Shown: positions 34,614 through 44,104, counted from the first letter of the stretch. The stretch: DNA of 64,000 nt from Streptomyces eurocidicus (GCF_002891295.1 NZ_LGUI01000003.1:963965-1027964); one strand, 5' to 3'. Numbers and translations: made by a program. The notes: a model not told the origin generated them from the sequence alone.

Positions 34614-35536
34614 ACGCGGCAGAGGAGGCGACGACTCGCGGCGACATCGGCCGACTCCCGTCGTCGGTCGCTCTCAGGACACTGACCTCGGGGGTCCTGG
34701 CCGGATTCGAGCCGATGCCGGACCGGCGTCTCCGCCGGGCCGCCGAATTTTCCGGGACCGGGGCGTCGCGCCGGGCCGTGGAGCCCGTACGCCTGCTGTG
34801 CGACGAGGCCATGAGACGTTTCCGTGACCAGCCACCCACGGCCTCCGACGCCTGGCTCGCACCCAGGCTGCACTACGCGCTGCGGATCACCAGGGCCGAG
34901 GCCGCGGACTCGGGGCTGTGGAACTTCCTGGCCCTGTGTGCGGCGCCGGACTTCGTGCGGTGGCGTTGGGGCCGTCCACAGGACGGCGAGCGTCGGGTCG
35001 TGGGCCAGGTGGCCCGGTACTGCGGGCCCTGGCACTCCCAGTGCTTCTCCCGGCTGTGGTGGGCGGCGGAGCTCTTCCGGGACGGCAAGGACTACAAACC
35101 GGTCGAGGTCGCGTGCCGGAACCAGGATGTTCTGAACACGGTCCTCCGACAGGAAATGGCCCTGCACCGCCCCGCCGCGCAGGCGATCGTCCGTGTGGCC
35201 ACGACGGGCCGGCAGGTCAACGGCTTGGCGAAACTCGCCTACGCGGCGTCCGCCACCATGATCTACGAGGTGCTCGCCCCTGACGAGCCACAGGACGCCG
35301 ACGCCTTGCAGGACTGGATCGACGCGATCGAGGAAGCGTCGCCGGCACCTGACGACCGCCTGCCCGTGGGGCCGGATGACGGGCGGGTGGACGAAGCGTC
35401 CACAGCGGCGCTGGTGGAATGGTTCGAGCGGCTCGCGGAGGTGGCTCCGGTGCGGGGCCGGAGGCTCCTGGAGGAAGGGGCGGAATCGCCCCGGCCTCAG
35501 GGGGTCAGTCTGGACAAGCCCGGGCTTCGTCTCTGA
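34610..35536 (+). CDS. DUF6339-like protein
   Basis: This 308-aa mostly helical protein has a segment, SGLWNFLALCAAPDFVRWRWG followed by CFSRLWWAAEL, that resembles DUF6339 as I recall it. DUF6339 proteins have unknown function and occur beside restriction-type genes. GTG 34610 overlaps the upstream stop by 4 nt. The 3' end overlaps the 3' end of the convergent methyltransferase gene by 32 nt (35505-35536). Confidence 0.65.
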   Translation: MNAAEEATTRGDIGRLPSSVALRTLTSGVLAGFEPMPDRRLRRAAEFSGTGASRRAVEPVRLLCDEAMRRFRDQPPTASDAWLAPRLHYALRITRAEAADSGLWNFLALCAAPDFVRWRWGRPQDGERRVVGQVARYCGPWHSQCFSRLWWAAELFRDGKDYKPVEVACRNQDVLNTVLRQEMALHRPAAQAIVRVATTGRQVNGLAKLAYAASATMIYEVLAPDEPQDADALQDWIDAIEEASPAPDDRLPVGPDDGRVDEASTAALVEWFERLAEVAPVRGRRLLEEGAESPRPQGVSLDKPGLRL

Positions 35537-36734
35537 GCGTCTTGTACACGACCGAGGCCAGTGCCTTGGCGAGGCCGATCGGTACGGCATTGCCGATCTG
35601 ACGGGCGATCTCGATCTTGGTCCCGTGCCATTTGAAATCTTCCGGGAACCCCTGGATCAGGGCCATCTCGTACTGAGTGATCGGGCGGTGCTCCGTGGGG
35701 TGGAGATACCGCCCCTTCTCCGGCTTGTACGCCTCGGTGCGGATGGTCACGGAAGGTCGGTCCGCGTGCATGCGCCCCATGACGTCGCCGGAGCCGTTGT
35801 TGTGAGCGTCCCAGCTCGGCGTGGAGAGGTAGATGCACCGGTCCTCGAGCTCCACCCATTTCCCGCGCAAGTCGTGTCGATTTCCGCCGGGCGGGATAGC
35901 ACGGTAGCGGGCGAGGGAGAGCATTTCCGGCGTGCGTCGAATGTGGAGCTCGTGGGTGAAGAACGGCCCCGGTTGCTTGAGGCCCAGTGGGGAGTCGTCA
36001 CCGCCCGGCCGTTCAGGCATGTCCCGCAATTCCACGAACCGTGTTCGGTCGAACACCGCGGGCCCCACCGCCACCCAGGGCTGAGGAGGTTCGGAGTCGC
36101 CCGGGTCCGCCAACGCCGGCTGCCACGCGTCCGCCTTCCGATCATGCGTCGGACGAGGGTGCTTCGTGACCGGCAGGTCCTTGTGGGTGCCGATGACGAT
36201 GGCGCGCTTGCGGGCCTGCGGTACCCCGTAGTCCGCCGAGTTCAGAATCTCTACACGCAGCTCGTATTCCTCGAGCTGCTCGCCGGGCGCCGTGATTTTC
36301 TTGAGTTCTTCGAATTGACCCGAGCGGAGAAAGCGGTCCACGTTCTCCATGATGAAGATCTTGGGGGAGACCTTCTTGACCACTCGAATGTATTCCTGCC
36401 AGAGCTGGTTTCGCGGGTCGTCGGCCTTTTCCTTACCGAGGCCCGAGAACCCCTGACACGGCGGCCCGCCCAGAATCACCTCGGAGCCGATGAAGTCACC
36501 GGGATCCCATTCGCCGATGTCACCGGCGTGCACTTCGGCTTCCGGGAAGTTCGCTGCATACGTGGACGCCGCCGCCTCGTCGAACTCCACCGCTGCCACG
36601 GAGACGAACGGTGACGCGGTGTGCCCCTCGGGCACGTACGCGTGGAAACCGGTCGAGAAGCCTCCGGCGCCCGCGAACAGGTCGATGACCTTGATCGGTT
36701 CGACGCGGGGGGAGTCGGAGGCGGCACTGGTCAT
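35505..36734 (-). CDS. DNA (cytosine-5) methyltransferase, catalytically intact
   Basis: This 409-aa C5 methyltransferase has motif I IDLFAGAGGFSTGF, motif IV GGPPCQGFSGLG with the catalytic Cys93, motif VI MENVDRF, motif VIII QARKRAIVIG, a ~120-aa target-recognition region and a C-terminal QIGNAVPIGLAKAL. It should protect host DNA or mark the target of the defence locus. ATG 36734 starts next to the conserved domain but lacks a Shine-Dalgarno; a TAGACT box lies 8 nt upstream, so a leaderless internal promoter is possible. GTG 36797, 9 nt after the previous stop, is the alternative. Confidence 0.93.
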   Translation of the reverse strand: MTSAASDSPRVEPIKVIDLFAGAGGFSTGFHAYVPEGHTASPFVSVAAVEFDEAAASTYAANFPEAEVHAGDIGEWDPGDFIGSEVILGGPPCQGFSGLGKEKADDPRNQLWQEYIRVVKKVSPKIFIMENVDRFLRSGQFEELKKITAPGEQLEEYELRVEILNSADYGVPQARKRAIVIGTHKDLPVTKHPRPTHDRKADAWQPALADPGDSEPPQPWVAVGPAVFDRTRFVELRDMPERPGGDDSPLGLKQPGPFFTHELHIRRTPEMLSLARYRAIPPGGNRHDLRGKWVELEDRCIYLSTPSWDAHNNGSGDVMGRMHADRPSVTIRTEAYKPEKGRYLHPTEHRPITQYEMALIQGFPEDFKWHGTKIEIARQIGNAVPIGLAKALASVVYKTLRDEARACPD

Positions 36735-36806
36735 GGTGGGAAAGTCTAGTCTGCGGAGACGCCTGAGCCGATAGAGCGTGGAGGGCGCGTGGGGCACGCT
36801 CGGCTC

Positions 36807-37811
36807 TCATTCACGCCCCGGACCCCCTTCATCGCCGAGCGCGGCGGCTATCGCCCGCCCCATGGCCGCGGCGACGGGCGGTGGTGAGGCGTGACCGATC
36901 TGACAGTACCGGGACGTCTTGTTCCCCCTCAGTTCCCAGCGCGGGGGAAAAGACTGGAGGGTGGCGACCTGCGGGATAGTGAGCTTGGGGAGGAGCTTCC
37001 GGTCCTCGGTTTCCGGCGGCCAGGGGAAGTCCTGGGCAGGCACCGCGTCCCCGAGAGAGTTGCCGTTGACCCCCAGCTTCTCCCACGCGGCTTTGCTGCC
37101 GCTCTGGCCGAGGTCGGGTCCGCCCCGGTTCTTTGATCCACCGACGATCGTCGGCGCAGGTCGGGCCGCCCACGCGGCCCAGTCCGACGCGTGCGGCCAG
37201 CCCCGTTCCGCCATGGAGAACTCGAGTACGTCCCCCACGGTGGGCGTTTGATTCACCACGGGCTCGGGCCACTGGAACCGGCCCGTGTAACCCTTTCGCA
37301 GCGCCACGAAGAAGCCCTGCCTCCGCTCCTGGGGGACGCCGAAGTCCGCCGCGTCGAGGACCGTGCGATGCAGCTCGTAGCCCAGGTGTTCCAGCTCATC
37401 ACGGACAAAGGCGCGAAGATCGGTGAGGTGCGCGGACTCGACCAGATCCGCGATGTTCTCTATCAGGAGGGCTCGGGGCCGCACCGCGTGCACCAGATAG
37501 ATCGTCGCCTTCAGGAGCCGACGCGCTTCGAGGTCCTGCGGAAGCTGTTTCCCACCGTTCAGCGACCTGACCCGAGGTGGACCGGCTGCCATGAGGTCCA
37601 CGTCGTAGAGGTACGGATGCTCCGCGGGATCGAAGGTGAGCAGGTCGGCCTCCAGGACGTTCCACTCCTCCCTGTTGGCGCGGAGGGTTTCACATGAATC
37701 CCGGTCGTTGTCGATCAGAGCCAAGGGCGCGAATCCTGCCTGTTCCAGCCCGAGGGCCTGTCCTCCGGCGCCGGCACAGATCTCGAGAGACGTGAAGCGG
37801 GGCGTCGGCAC
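36807..37811 (-). CDS. C5 methyltransferase homologue lacking the catalytic cysteine
   Basis: This 334-aa protein is clearly a C5 methyltransferase: motif I LEICAGAGGQALGLEQAGF, motif VI LIENIADL, GVPQERRQGFFVAL, and a C-terminal CQIGHASPPPVAAAMGRAI. In place of the PC motif it has GPPRVRSLNGGKQL, with Arg80 where Cys is required. The rest is full-length, so it may bind DNA or SAM and act as a partner or specificity subunit. It resembles the intact enzyme at 44105 more than its neighbour at 35505. GTG 37811 has AGGAG 7 nt upstream, 50 nt after the Z1 stop. Confidence 0.88.
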   Translation of the reverse strand: MPTPRFTSLEICAGAGGQALGLEQAGFAPLALIDNDRDSCETLRANREEWNVLEADLLTFDPAEHPYLYDVDLMAAGPPRVRSLNGGKQLPQDLEARRLLKATIYLVHAVRPRALLIENIADLVESAHLTDLRAFVRDELEHLGYELHRTVLDAADFGVPQERRQGFFVALRKGYTGRFQWPEPVVNQTPTVGDVLEFSMAERGWPHASDWAAWAARPAPTIVGGSKNRGGPDLGQSGSKAAWEKLGVNGNSLGDAVPAQDFPWPPETEDRKLLPKLTIPQVATLQSFPPRWELRGNKTSRYCQIGHASPPPVAAAMGRAIAAALGDEGGPGRE

Positions 37812-37861
37812 GGCGGATCTCCTGGAAGGCTCGGGTGGAACAGGCGAGGAAGGCGCTCGGG

Positions 37862-40840
37862 TCACTGCGAGATGATCGCTTCGTTCTCTCGGGACGAGTC
37901 GATCGTGGTGAACCGGACCACCTGATTGCTCCGGCCGCGCGCCGCCGAAGGGGCGACGAAGGCGAAGGCCATCACTACCTTGCCGGGGTCGATGCGCCCG
38001 TCCGGAGTGATCGCATCCGCGTTCCGCTTCTCCACGATCGGATACAGCGCGATCACTCCTCGCCGTTCCCTCACGTACTGCTCGGTGGCGGCATCCCCGC
38101 AGGAGGGCAGCGCACCGGCGATCCGGAGCAGCGCAGCGCGGTGTCGCGGATTGCTGATCGCGCCGAACAAGGGGTCGCGTCGCCGCTCCACGCCGAACCA
38201 CGAGAAGGGCCGGGCGGAGTCGCCGAGGACGATCTGCTGTCGCCGGGCGGTGTGCTGTGGAGCCACCACGAGCCAGTCGTCGATCTGCCCGGAGTGTTTG
38301 GTGATCTCTTCCAGGTAAGCCAGGTGGGGGGCGAACTGCTCACCGGAGTGCCATTTCAGGGAGGACAGAACGCTGAGCACCGTATCCGCGGGCACGGCGC
38401 CGACGAGGGCGTCCACACGGTGGCGCCTCGCAACGTCGTCGAACTCGTAGGTGAAGGTCGTCGGGGCAGTGGGCAACTGTTCCAGGATCGGAGTCCAGAG
38501 CCCGACGTTGTGCCGGAGTGCTGCCGGCTGTGTCGGGTAGGCCGTCGGCTCCTGCCATTCACCCGGGGACCGGACCTCTACCAGCCGGGCGTTGTACATC
38601 TTGTTCGGACTGGTCGGCTTGAGCCAGGGAAGGTGCTGGGAGACCAGCGGCGGCACCTGGGCGGGGGTGACCTGAGGACGGCCGTCGACCAGGACCGAGT
38701 ACTGGGCGAGCTGGGCTCGGAAGGACTCCTCGTCCCGGCAGATGGCCCCGAACCCCTCGTAGAGGTCGAGCTCCTTGCTGCCTGCCGTCTCGTTCCGGCC
38801 GATCCAGAGACGCACCAGGTCGCGATAGCCCTCGCGGAAGCCGAACCAGCGGCCCATCTGCATCATGGTGGAGGCGTTGCCCGCACGGCGGCGGTAGTAC
38901 GAGACGGTCAGACCTTCCACGGTGAAGCCGCGGGACAGCTTCTGTCCGCCCAGCAGGATCTTCCAGATGGAGCGGCGCTCGAAGTCGGCCTCGCCGCTCT
39001 CGATGTCCTTGTCGCCGTTGACGACGATGACCGGGTTGAGATCGCCGCCGATGCGGGCCGTCGCGGCACCTACGTAAGGGGCGAGCTTCTCGAACGATTC
39101 CGGAACGGCGTAGCCGTCGGCCCGCTCACGGGAAACGGGGAGCAGGTCGGACTCGAAGAGCTCACGCAGGCGGGCGTGACCGGCCGCGCTTGTGTAGCCG
39201 GACTCGTCCCACAGCTTGAGGATGCGACCCTTGAGCTCTCGGTGGTCGGCGGTCAGCCGGGACTCGTGCACCAACATGGTGTGGTGCCGATACGTCTCCG
39301 GCGGGACCAGCGGATCTTCGGTCTCCCGGAAGATTTTGATCGCGGCGGTGAGGACGAACATGTCTATGGCCCGCCGGAGCGAGAGGTCGTCGTCCTCCTC
39401 TTCGGAGGCGTCGATGGACCGTACGTAGGCCAGCTCGTTGGAGTTGGCGAAGGTACGTTCGTCCTCCGGCACCAGCAGCGGGTCGAGGTCGTGGAAGTCC
39501 TGGACACCCATGTACCCCTTCGGGCGTGACAGGGAGATCAGGAAGTCCTTGGGGAAGATGTCAGCGGTGTCACTGGGGTCGATGAACACATTGGCGAACG
39601 GGGTCGCGGTGTAACCGACGTACTGGGCACGGGGGAGCAGGCTGAGCAGCTCCGAGAGCTTCTCATTGATCGCGGTGCGCTCCGCGTTGCCGTTGCGCCG
39701 GGGGTTGACGGTGTTGACCGATGCTTCGTCGGACTCGTCATCGATGATCAGGGTGGGGATCTCACCGAGGAGCCCGCTGATCTTTTTCAGGTCCTTGACG
39801 AGCTTGGCCAGCACCGTCTTGTTCTTCTTGACCACCATCAGCCGGGCTGCGGCGTGGTCCAGGTTCCGAGGGTCGTGCAGCGGGAGCGACTTTTCGCGCT
39901 TCTCGATCTCCAGGGCCCGGATCCCCTGGGCCAGGGACTTGTAGTCGTTCTCCCGCGTGGTGAGGCGCTCGATATCGAAGGCACCCAGTTCGGAGGGCAG
40001 CCCGGAGTGCTTGATGAAGCGGTCACGCAGCCAGTCGCGATCATCCGCGTAGTCCGACTCGGTCTCTACCGTCCCGCGCAGGATGTTCTCCCGGCCGACG
40101 AGCTCCATGTCGAGCCGCCGCTGGGTCTGGCCGCGCAGCAGGTTCAGAGTTCCGCCGAGCACGATGACGAGGCGGTAACCCGCGTCGACAGCCTTGGCGA
40201 TAACGCCGGTGAAATTCGCGGTCTTGCCCGACTGGACGTATCCGACGACAAGGCCCTTCGACTGGTACGCCTCGACGGACGTGGGGTCCGCCAGCCGTTC
40301 CACAACGCGCTCGGCGGCATCGCTCACATCCGCGACTGTCTCGTCCGGCCAACCCTTGACTTCGCGCAGGTAGCGCTCGTACGCGGGCCAGTACCAGTCG
40401 ACGCCCCGGGGAGTCCCGATGCCGCGCCACGGCGTGTACTCCTGGCTTATGACCACCGGACCCGTCTCTGTCGTGACGGGGATCGCGTCGTCGAGGAGCT
40501 TGCGTGTCGCGGCTTCCAAGCCGAGCCGGTCGAACACGGCTGACCGCCGTCCCTCGGTCCGGCTCTCGCTGCCCGAGCACCAGGAACCGGCGGAAGTATC
40601 CGTTGCGCGGTCCCAGTGGGTGAGATGCCTGCGCCACAGCTTCAGCAGGGCGAGCGACTCCTCGGTGTCACGGGTGACAGCGTCCCGGAACGCGGCTTCG
40701 GACGAGTCCACGGTGATGCCGTGCACATCGGCGTGGAAGGCGACGATCGTGGACAGGGGCATGGGTTTGCCGGCCGGCATGCCCTCCAGGGCACTCCGGT
40801 GCACTTCCAGGAGAGCCTTGTCGTTCTCTGTGGACGTCAT
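37862..40840 (-). CDS. Z1 domain superfamily-II helicase/ATPase
   Basis: This 992-aa protein has Walker A VGYVQSGKTANFTG near residue 205, a Walker B-like LIIDDESDEAS near 367, YTATPFANVF near 411 and GGQKLSRGFTVEGLTVSYY near 635. These are the signatures of Z1 helicases associated with restriction-modification loci, where they probably translocate DNA for a nuclease partner. An N-terminal ~190-aa region contains the conserved WRGIGTPRGVDWYWPAYERY. ATG 40840. Downstream are two methylases and upstream the PD-(D/E)XK and MutL-like genes, all on one strand. Confidence 0.93.
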   Translation of the reverse strand: MTSTENDKALLEVHRSALEGMPAGKPMPLSTIVAFHADVHGITVDSSEAAFRDAVTRDTEESLALLKLWRRHLTHWDRATDTSAGSWCSGSESRTEGRRSAVFDRLGLEAATRKLLDDAIPVTTETGPVVISQEYTPWRGIGTPRGVDWYWPAYERYLREVKGWPDETVADVSDAAERVVERLADPTSVEAYQSKGLVVGYVQSGKTANFTGVIAKAVDAGYRLVIVLGGTLNLLRGQTQRRLDMELVGRENILRGTVETESDYADDRDWLRDRFIKHSGLPSELGAFDIERLTTRENDYKSLAQGIRALEIEKREKSLPLHDPRNLDHAAARLMVVKKNKTVLAKLVKDLKKISGLLGEIPTLIIDDESDEASVNTVNPRRNGNAERTAINEKLSELLSLLPRAQYVGYTATPFANVFIDPSDTADIFPKDFLISLSRPKGYMGVQDFHDLDPLLVPEDERTFANSNELAYVRSIDASEEEDDDLSLRRAIDMFVLTAAIKIFRETEDPLVPPETYRHHTMLVHESRLTADHRELKGRILKLWDESGYTSAAGHARLRELFESDLLPVSRERADGYAVPESFEKLAPYVGAATARIGGDLNPVIVVNGDKDIESGEADFERRSIWKILLGGQKLSRGFTVEGLTVSYYRRRAGNASTMMQMGRWFGFREGYRDLVRLWIGRNETAGSKELDLYEGFGAICRDEESFRAQLAQYSVLVDGRPQVTPAQVPPLVSQHLPWLKPTSPNKMYNARLVEVRSPGEWQEPTAYPTQPAALRHNVGLWTPILEQLPTAPTTFTYEFDDVARRHRVDALVGAVPADTVLSVLSSLKWHSGEQFAPHLAYLEEITKHSGQIDDWLVVAPQHTARRQQIVLGDSARPFSWFGVERRRDPLFGAISNPRHRAALLRIAGALPSCGDAATEQYVRERRGVIALYPIVEKRNADAITPDGRIDPGKVVMAFAFVAPSAARGRSNQVVRFTTIDSSRENEAIISQ

Positions 40841-40886
40841 GTGGTCGTTCCTCGGCTTGCTGCGGGCGGGTAAGGATGCTGGTCGA

Positions 40887-41867
40887 TCACTGGGGCAGCC
40901 GGAATGGGCCGCGCAGGGCCTCCGGGGGCTCGGGCGACGGGTCCAGCCCGGTGAGGTCGATGCGGTAGTCGATGTCCTTGATCCGCTCGGCGGTCTCCTT
41001 CGGGAGACTGCTCAGGACGGAGCGGCTCAGGGAAGGGAAGTGATCAGCAGCCTCCAGCACGAGCGGGGCAGCGCGTATCCTCCACCGCTCGTCGTCCTGG
41101 CCGCACGGGAGGCCGAGTCTGTCGAGGAGCAGATCGAGGCGGTCCAGAGCGGCGGGTGCCTCTTCGGCGACCTTGCTCTGGACGGACTCGACGCACTGCG
41201 TCAGCGTTCGCCCGCCCGCGCCTCCGCGGGTGACCTGTACGGAGACGAACCACAGAGGTCGGCCGGGCGAAGGCGTCAACTGGCCGAATCCGTGGACCGA
41301 GTGCTCACGCTCCTCTGTGGAGGTGGTCTTCACCTCCACGTCGTACACCTCGGTGCTGAAGTCGTGCTCCTCGTCGAGCGGGCCCTTCCATGAATCGACA
41401 GCGCTGCTCCAGCCATGGGTCTCAGCCAGGTTCTCCAGGACCGCCAGTTCACCCATCAGACCTATTCGCTTCTCTGCGGACAGCCCGCGCGGCCTTTCGA
41501 GCAAGGCTCGCCAGGCGCGCACCGTCTCAGCGAATGCCTGCTCAGGGGTTCGGTGTCCCACGGTCACCCGGTCGGCGACAGAGCAGAGGAGGTCGTGGAA
41601 GTCGCGCATCAGGGTGCGCTGCGTCGTGCGCAGCCGCGCCATACGGAGGCCCTGGTAGGCGATCTCCTCCACACGTATGAGGGGGTGCGGTGAGCGGGGA
41701 AGTCGTTGTCGTGGGCTCAGCTGGAGGTGGAGCGCTATATCGCGGTCGTCCGAGACGACGTAGTCCACACGGGGGGAGCCGGAGGACGCCAACGGGAAGG
41801 AGACACTGAGACCCGACTCGAGATACTCCTCGACCTCGGACCAAGAGGCTCGGCTGTCAGCTGTCAT
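40887..41867 (-). CDS. PD-(D/E)XK motif nuclease (DUF4420-like)
   Basis: This 326-aa protein has a nuclease core GLMGELAVLENLAETHGW (Glu near 138), then EEHDFSTEVYDVEVKTTSTEERE (Asp near 168, E-x-K near 176-178), which is the restriction-endonuclease fold. The family is known from R-M loci with Z1 helicases. The start, ATG 41867, lies inside the end of the preceding ATPase gene (11-nt overlap), showing coupling. It is the likely effector that cuts non-self DNA together with the Z1 motor. Confidence 0.9.
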   Translation of the reverse strand: MTADSRASWSEVEEYLESGLSVSFPLASSGSPRVDYVVSDDRDIALHLQLSPRQRLPRSPHPLIRVEEIAYQGLRMARLRTTQRTLMRDFHDLLCSVADRVTVGHRTPEQAFAETVRAWRALLERPRGLSAEKRIGLMGELAVLENLAETHGWSSAVDSWKGPLDEEHDFSTEVYDVEVKTTSTEEREHSVHGFGQLTPSPGRPLWFVSVQVTRGGAGGRTLTQCVESVQSKVAEEAPAALDRLDLLLDRLGLPCGQDDERWRIRAAPLVLEAADHFPSLSRSVLSSLPKETAERIKDIDYRIDLTGLDPSPEPPEALRGPFRLPQ

Positions 41868-43395
41868 GGTCGGCTACCCGGTCGAGCTCACTGCGGGCGG
41901 CCGATACCAGGATCGACTGCCACATCTGCAGATTGTCCTTCTCCCGGGAGCCGCTGTACTCCTTCTCGAAGACACGGTGCAGCATCAAGTACATCAGCGA
42001 CTTCAGCAGCGGGGCATCGTTGAGACTGCCGTCCCGACCACCCAGGATCGCTCGGCGGTAATGCTGATTGAGGGCGACCAGACGCTTCTCACGGTCCAGT
42101 TCGAAGAAGAGATCTGTGTCGAGCTTTTGCCACACCATCGAGATGGGTTCCTCGAGGGGGAGCAGGGGAAGCTCTTCCTCGATAGTGGCCCGCACCTCGG
42201 GGGCGAGCCCACGACCTGGTCCGATCACGGGCTTCCGTTCCGTGCCGGAGCGCTTGCGGGCCTCTCGATAGGCGGCGTCCGCGTCCGCGAGGTACTGCGT
42301 GAACGGACGTCCCCGTACATCGGTGGCCTTTTCCAGCCCTTCGATGAACTCGGGGGACGTGTCGACGCCGGACTTCTTCACCGTAAGTCGGAAGATGTCG
42401 TTCGGCACTGCCGGCAGGTCGACGGCGACCCTGGCGAGCGCGAGGTGTTGTTCGGGCTGGCGGAAGTTGTTCCAGCCGCCGGCCTGCACAAGACGGTCGT
42501 TGCGGTAGAAGTAGAAGCCCTGACGGTCGGCGACCGGGCCCACTGCCCGGTACTCGTCGAGGTTCGACTTGGGCGTCCAGACGTGGGCTTCGAGAGAGAG
42601 ATCGATCGCCGCCCCCGGAACGGTCGTGGTGAATCGACGCGGATAGTCCGCGCTTCCCGACACCGGGTATCCGAACGGGTCGAGGGGTTCGACGCCGAAG
42701 TCCAGGTACACGGTACGCGTACGGACGTCCTCGACAGCGATCGTGATGTTGAAGTCGTTCCGTGCCAGGAAGCGGTGCAGGTACAGGCCGAGGTGGAGCC
42801 CGAGCTTATTGATCGTCCGCTGGAGGTAGCGATCGGTCTGACCACCACCGCCGTGCTTCGGGAAGTCTTTGACCCCGTCCCACCGGACAACGGTGCCCTG
42901 CCATTGAATGGGACGGTTGTTGTCGTATCGGTCGATCAAACTCTGCGCGTAGGCGGGGTCGACGATGTCGCACTGGAAGTCCGCTCGCGCATGCTGCATC
43001 CGCCACCGCCGGCCGACCGTTCGGGTCCGCTTGGTGGTGCTCACGACGGTGACGGCGCCGGCGTGCGACAGCGAGGCGGATTTGAGCCCGGTGCCGAACA
43101 TGCCCAGGGCGCCCGACGCGTAGCCCCGGCGGCCGCCGACGGTCATGGCGACGTCCAGCGCCTCTTCGTCCATGCCGTGGCCGTCGTCGACCACGAGAAG
43201 TGAGACCAACCGGTCGTCGTCCCGGAGGAAGTGGATCACCACGTCCTTGGCGCCCGCGTCGATGGAGTTGTCGACGAGGTCGGCTATGGCGACCTCGAAC
43301 CCGTATCCCTGGCTGCTCAGAGCCTCGACGTAACGGGGGTCAGGCGGCAGGTGCTTGCTCCCTGTGGTGGGAACGTCGAACTTCCAGTCGGTCAT
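41857..43395 (-). CDS. MutL/MORC-like GHKL ATPase
   Basis: This 512-aa protein has an N-terminal GHKL ATPase: N-box IADLVDNSIDAGAKD (Asn near 43), G1 VVDDGHGMDEEALD and G2 LGMFGTGLKSASLSHAG. A transducer-like S5 domain and a ~200-aa helical C-terminal region follow. It fits the bacterial MutL-like ATPases of restriction systems described as relatives of eukaryotic MORC. ATG 43395 has AAGG 6 nt upstream; ATG 43410 (MPRLN) is also possible. It is the first gene of the minus-strand operon and overlaps the nuclease gene by 11 nt. Confidence 0.92.
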   Translation of the reverse strand: MTDWKFDVPTTGSKHLPPDPRYVEALSSQGYGFEVAIADLVDNSIDAGAKDVVIHFLRDDDRLVSLLVVDDGHGMDEEALDVAMTVGGRRGYASGALGMFGTGLKSASLSHAGAVTVVSTTKRTRTVGRRWRMQHARADFQCDIVDPAYAQSLIDRYDNNRPIQWQGTVVRWDGVKDFPKHGGGGQTDRYLQRTINKLGLHLGLYLHRFLARNDFNITIAVEDVRTRTVYLDFGVEPLDPFGYPVSGSADYPRRFTTTVPGAAIDLSLEAHVWTPKSNLDEYRAVGPVADRQGFYFYRNDRLVQAGGWNNFRQPEQHLALARVAVDLPAVPNDIFRLTVKKSGVDTSPEFIEGLEKATDVRGRPFTQYLADADAAYREARKRSGTERKPVIGPGRGLAPEVRATIEEELPLLPLEEPISMVWQKLDTDLFFELDREKRLVALNQHYRRAILGGRDGSLNDAPLLKSLMYLMLHRVFEKEYSGSREKDNLQMWQSILVSAARSELDRVADHDS

Positions 43396-43493
43396 GTTCA
43401 GCCTTGGCATCCAAGTGGGCGGCTCAGGTTACGTGCGGTGACAGAATCTGTACGACCGATAACGACCGTAGTCCACATATCTGACAGTGAGGC

Positions 43494-43515
43494 CCGATCC
43501 GTGTAATTGGATCGG
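43494..43515 (-). terminator. Small hairpin downstream of vsr
   Basis: CCGATCC (43494-43500) pairs with GGATCGG (43509-43515), 25 nt after the vsr stop on the minus strand. It lies in the gap before the MutL-like gene, which presumably also carries that operon's promoter. Confidence 0.45.
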
Positions 43516-43539
43516 TCACAGCGGGTGCGAGAACGGAGC

Positions 43540-43965
43540 TCAGCGTCGGGACGCCCGTGCCGCGGCGACGGCAGCGGCCACGTCGGCGGCCACGGTGGTG
43601 GGGGCCTCGTGTTCCCAGAAGCGCAGCACTGTCCAGCCTGCCTCGATCAGCTGCTCGGTGGTCTCCTGATCGCGGGCGACGTTGCGATCCAGCTTCTGCC
43701 GCCACCAGTCGGCGTTGGCCTTTGGGCTCGTGGCGTGCTGCGGGCACCCGTGCCAAAAGCAGCCGTCGAGGAAGACGGCGACTTTGATGCCGGGAAATGC
43801 GATGTCGATGCTGCGCCGCGGCATGCCCGGCACCTTGCGCTGGAGTCGGTAGCGATGCCCTGCCTTGTAGAGGAGGCGCCGCACCGCCATTTCAGGGGTC
43901 GTGTCGCGACTCGCCTGCCGACTCATCTCGGCCGACTTGCGAGGCGAGGAAGGGATGACCGGCAC
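43540..43965 (-). CDS. vsr: Very short patch repair (Vsr-type) endonuclease
   Basis: This 141-aa protein has the Vsr core: TTPEMAVRRLLYKAGHRYRLQ, RRSIDIAF with the catalytic Asp, and VFLDGCFWHGCPQH with the aromatic/His metal-site region. Vsr nicks T:G mismatches created when 5-methylcytosine deaminates, so it fits beside C5 methyltransferases. GTG 43965 gives a normal length; ATG 43926 is an alternative. It is divergent from the methyltransferase gene at 44105, with a 139-bp shared promoter region. Confidence 0.92.
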   Translation of the reverse strand: MPVIPSSPRKSAEMSRQASRDTTPEMAVRRLLYKAGHRYRLQRKVPGMPRRSIDIAFPGIKVAVFLDGCFWHGCPQHATSPKANADWWRQKLDRNVARDQETTEQLIEAGWTVLRFWEHEAPTTVAADVAAAVAAARASRR

Positions 43966-44104
43966 GCGTCCATTCTGCCGGCGAGCGGGTCTGTTGGAGG
44001 CTGTTCCGAGCTCGGCACAGTAGCTTATTTTCAAACGCTAGTTCGATATGTCACTCCCGGGTGTGAGACTGGGGTATCTGCTCACGTCGCAATGAGGGGG
44101 GACT

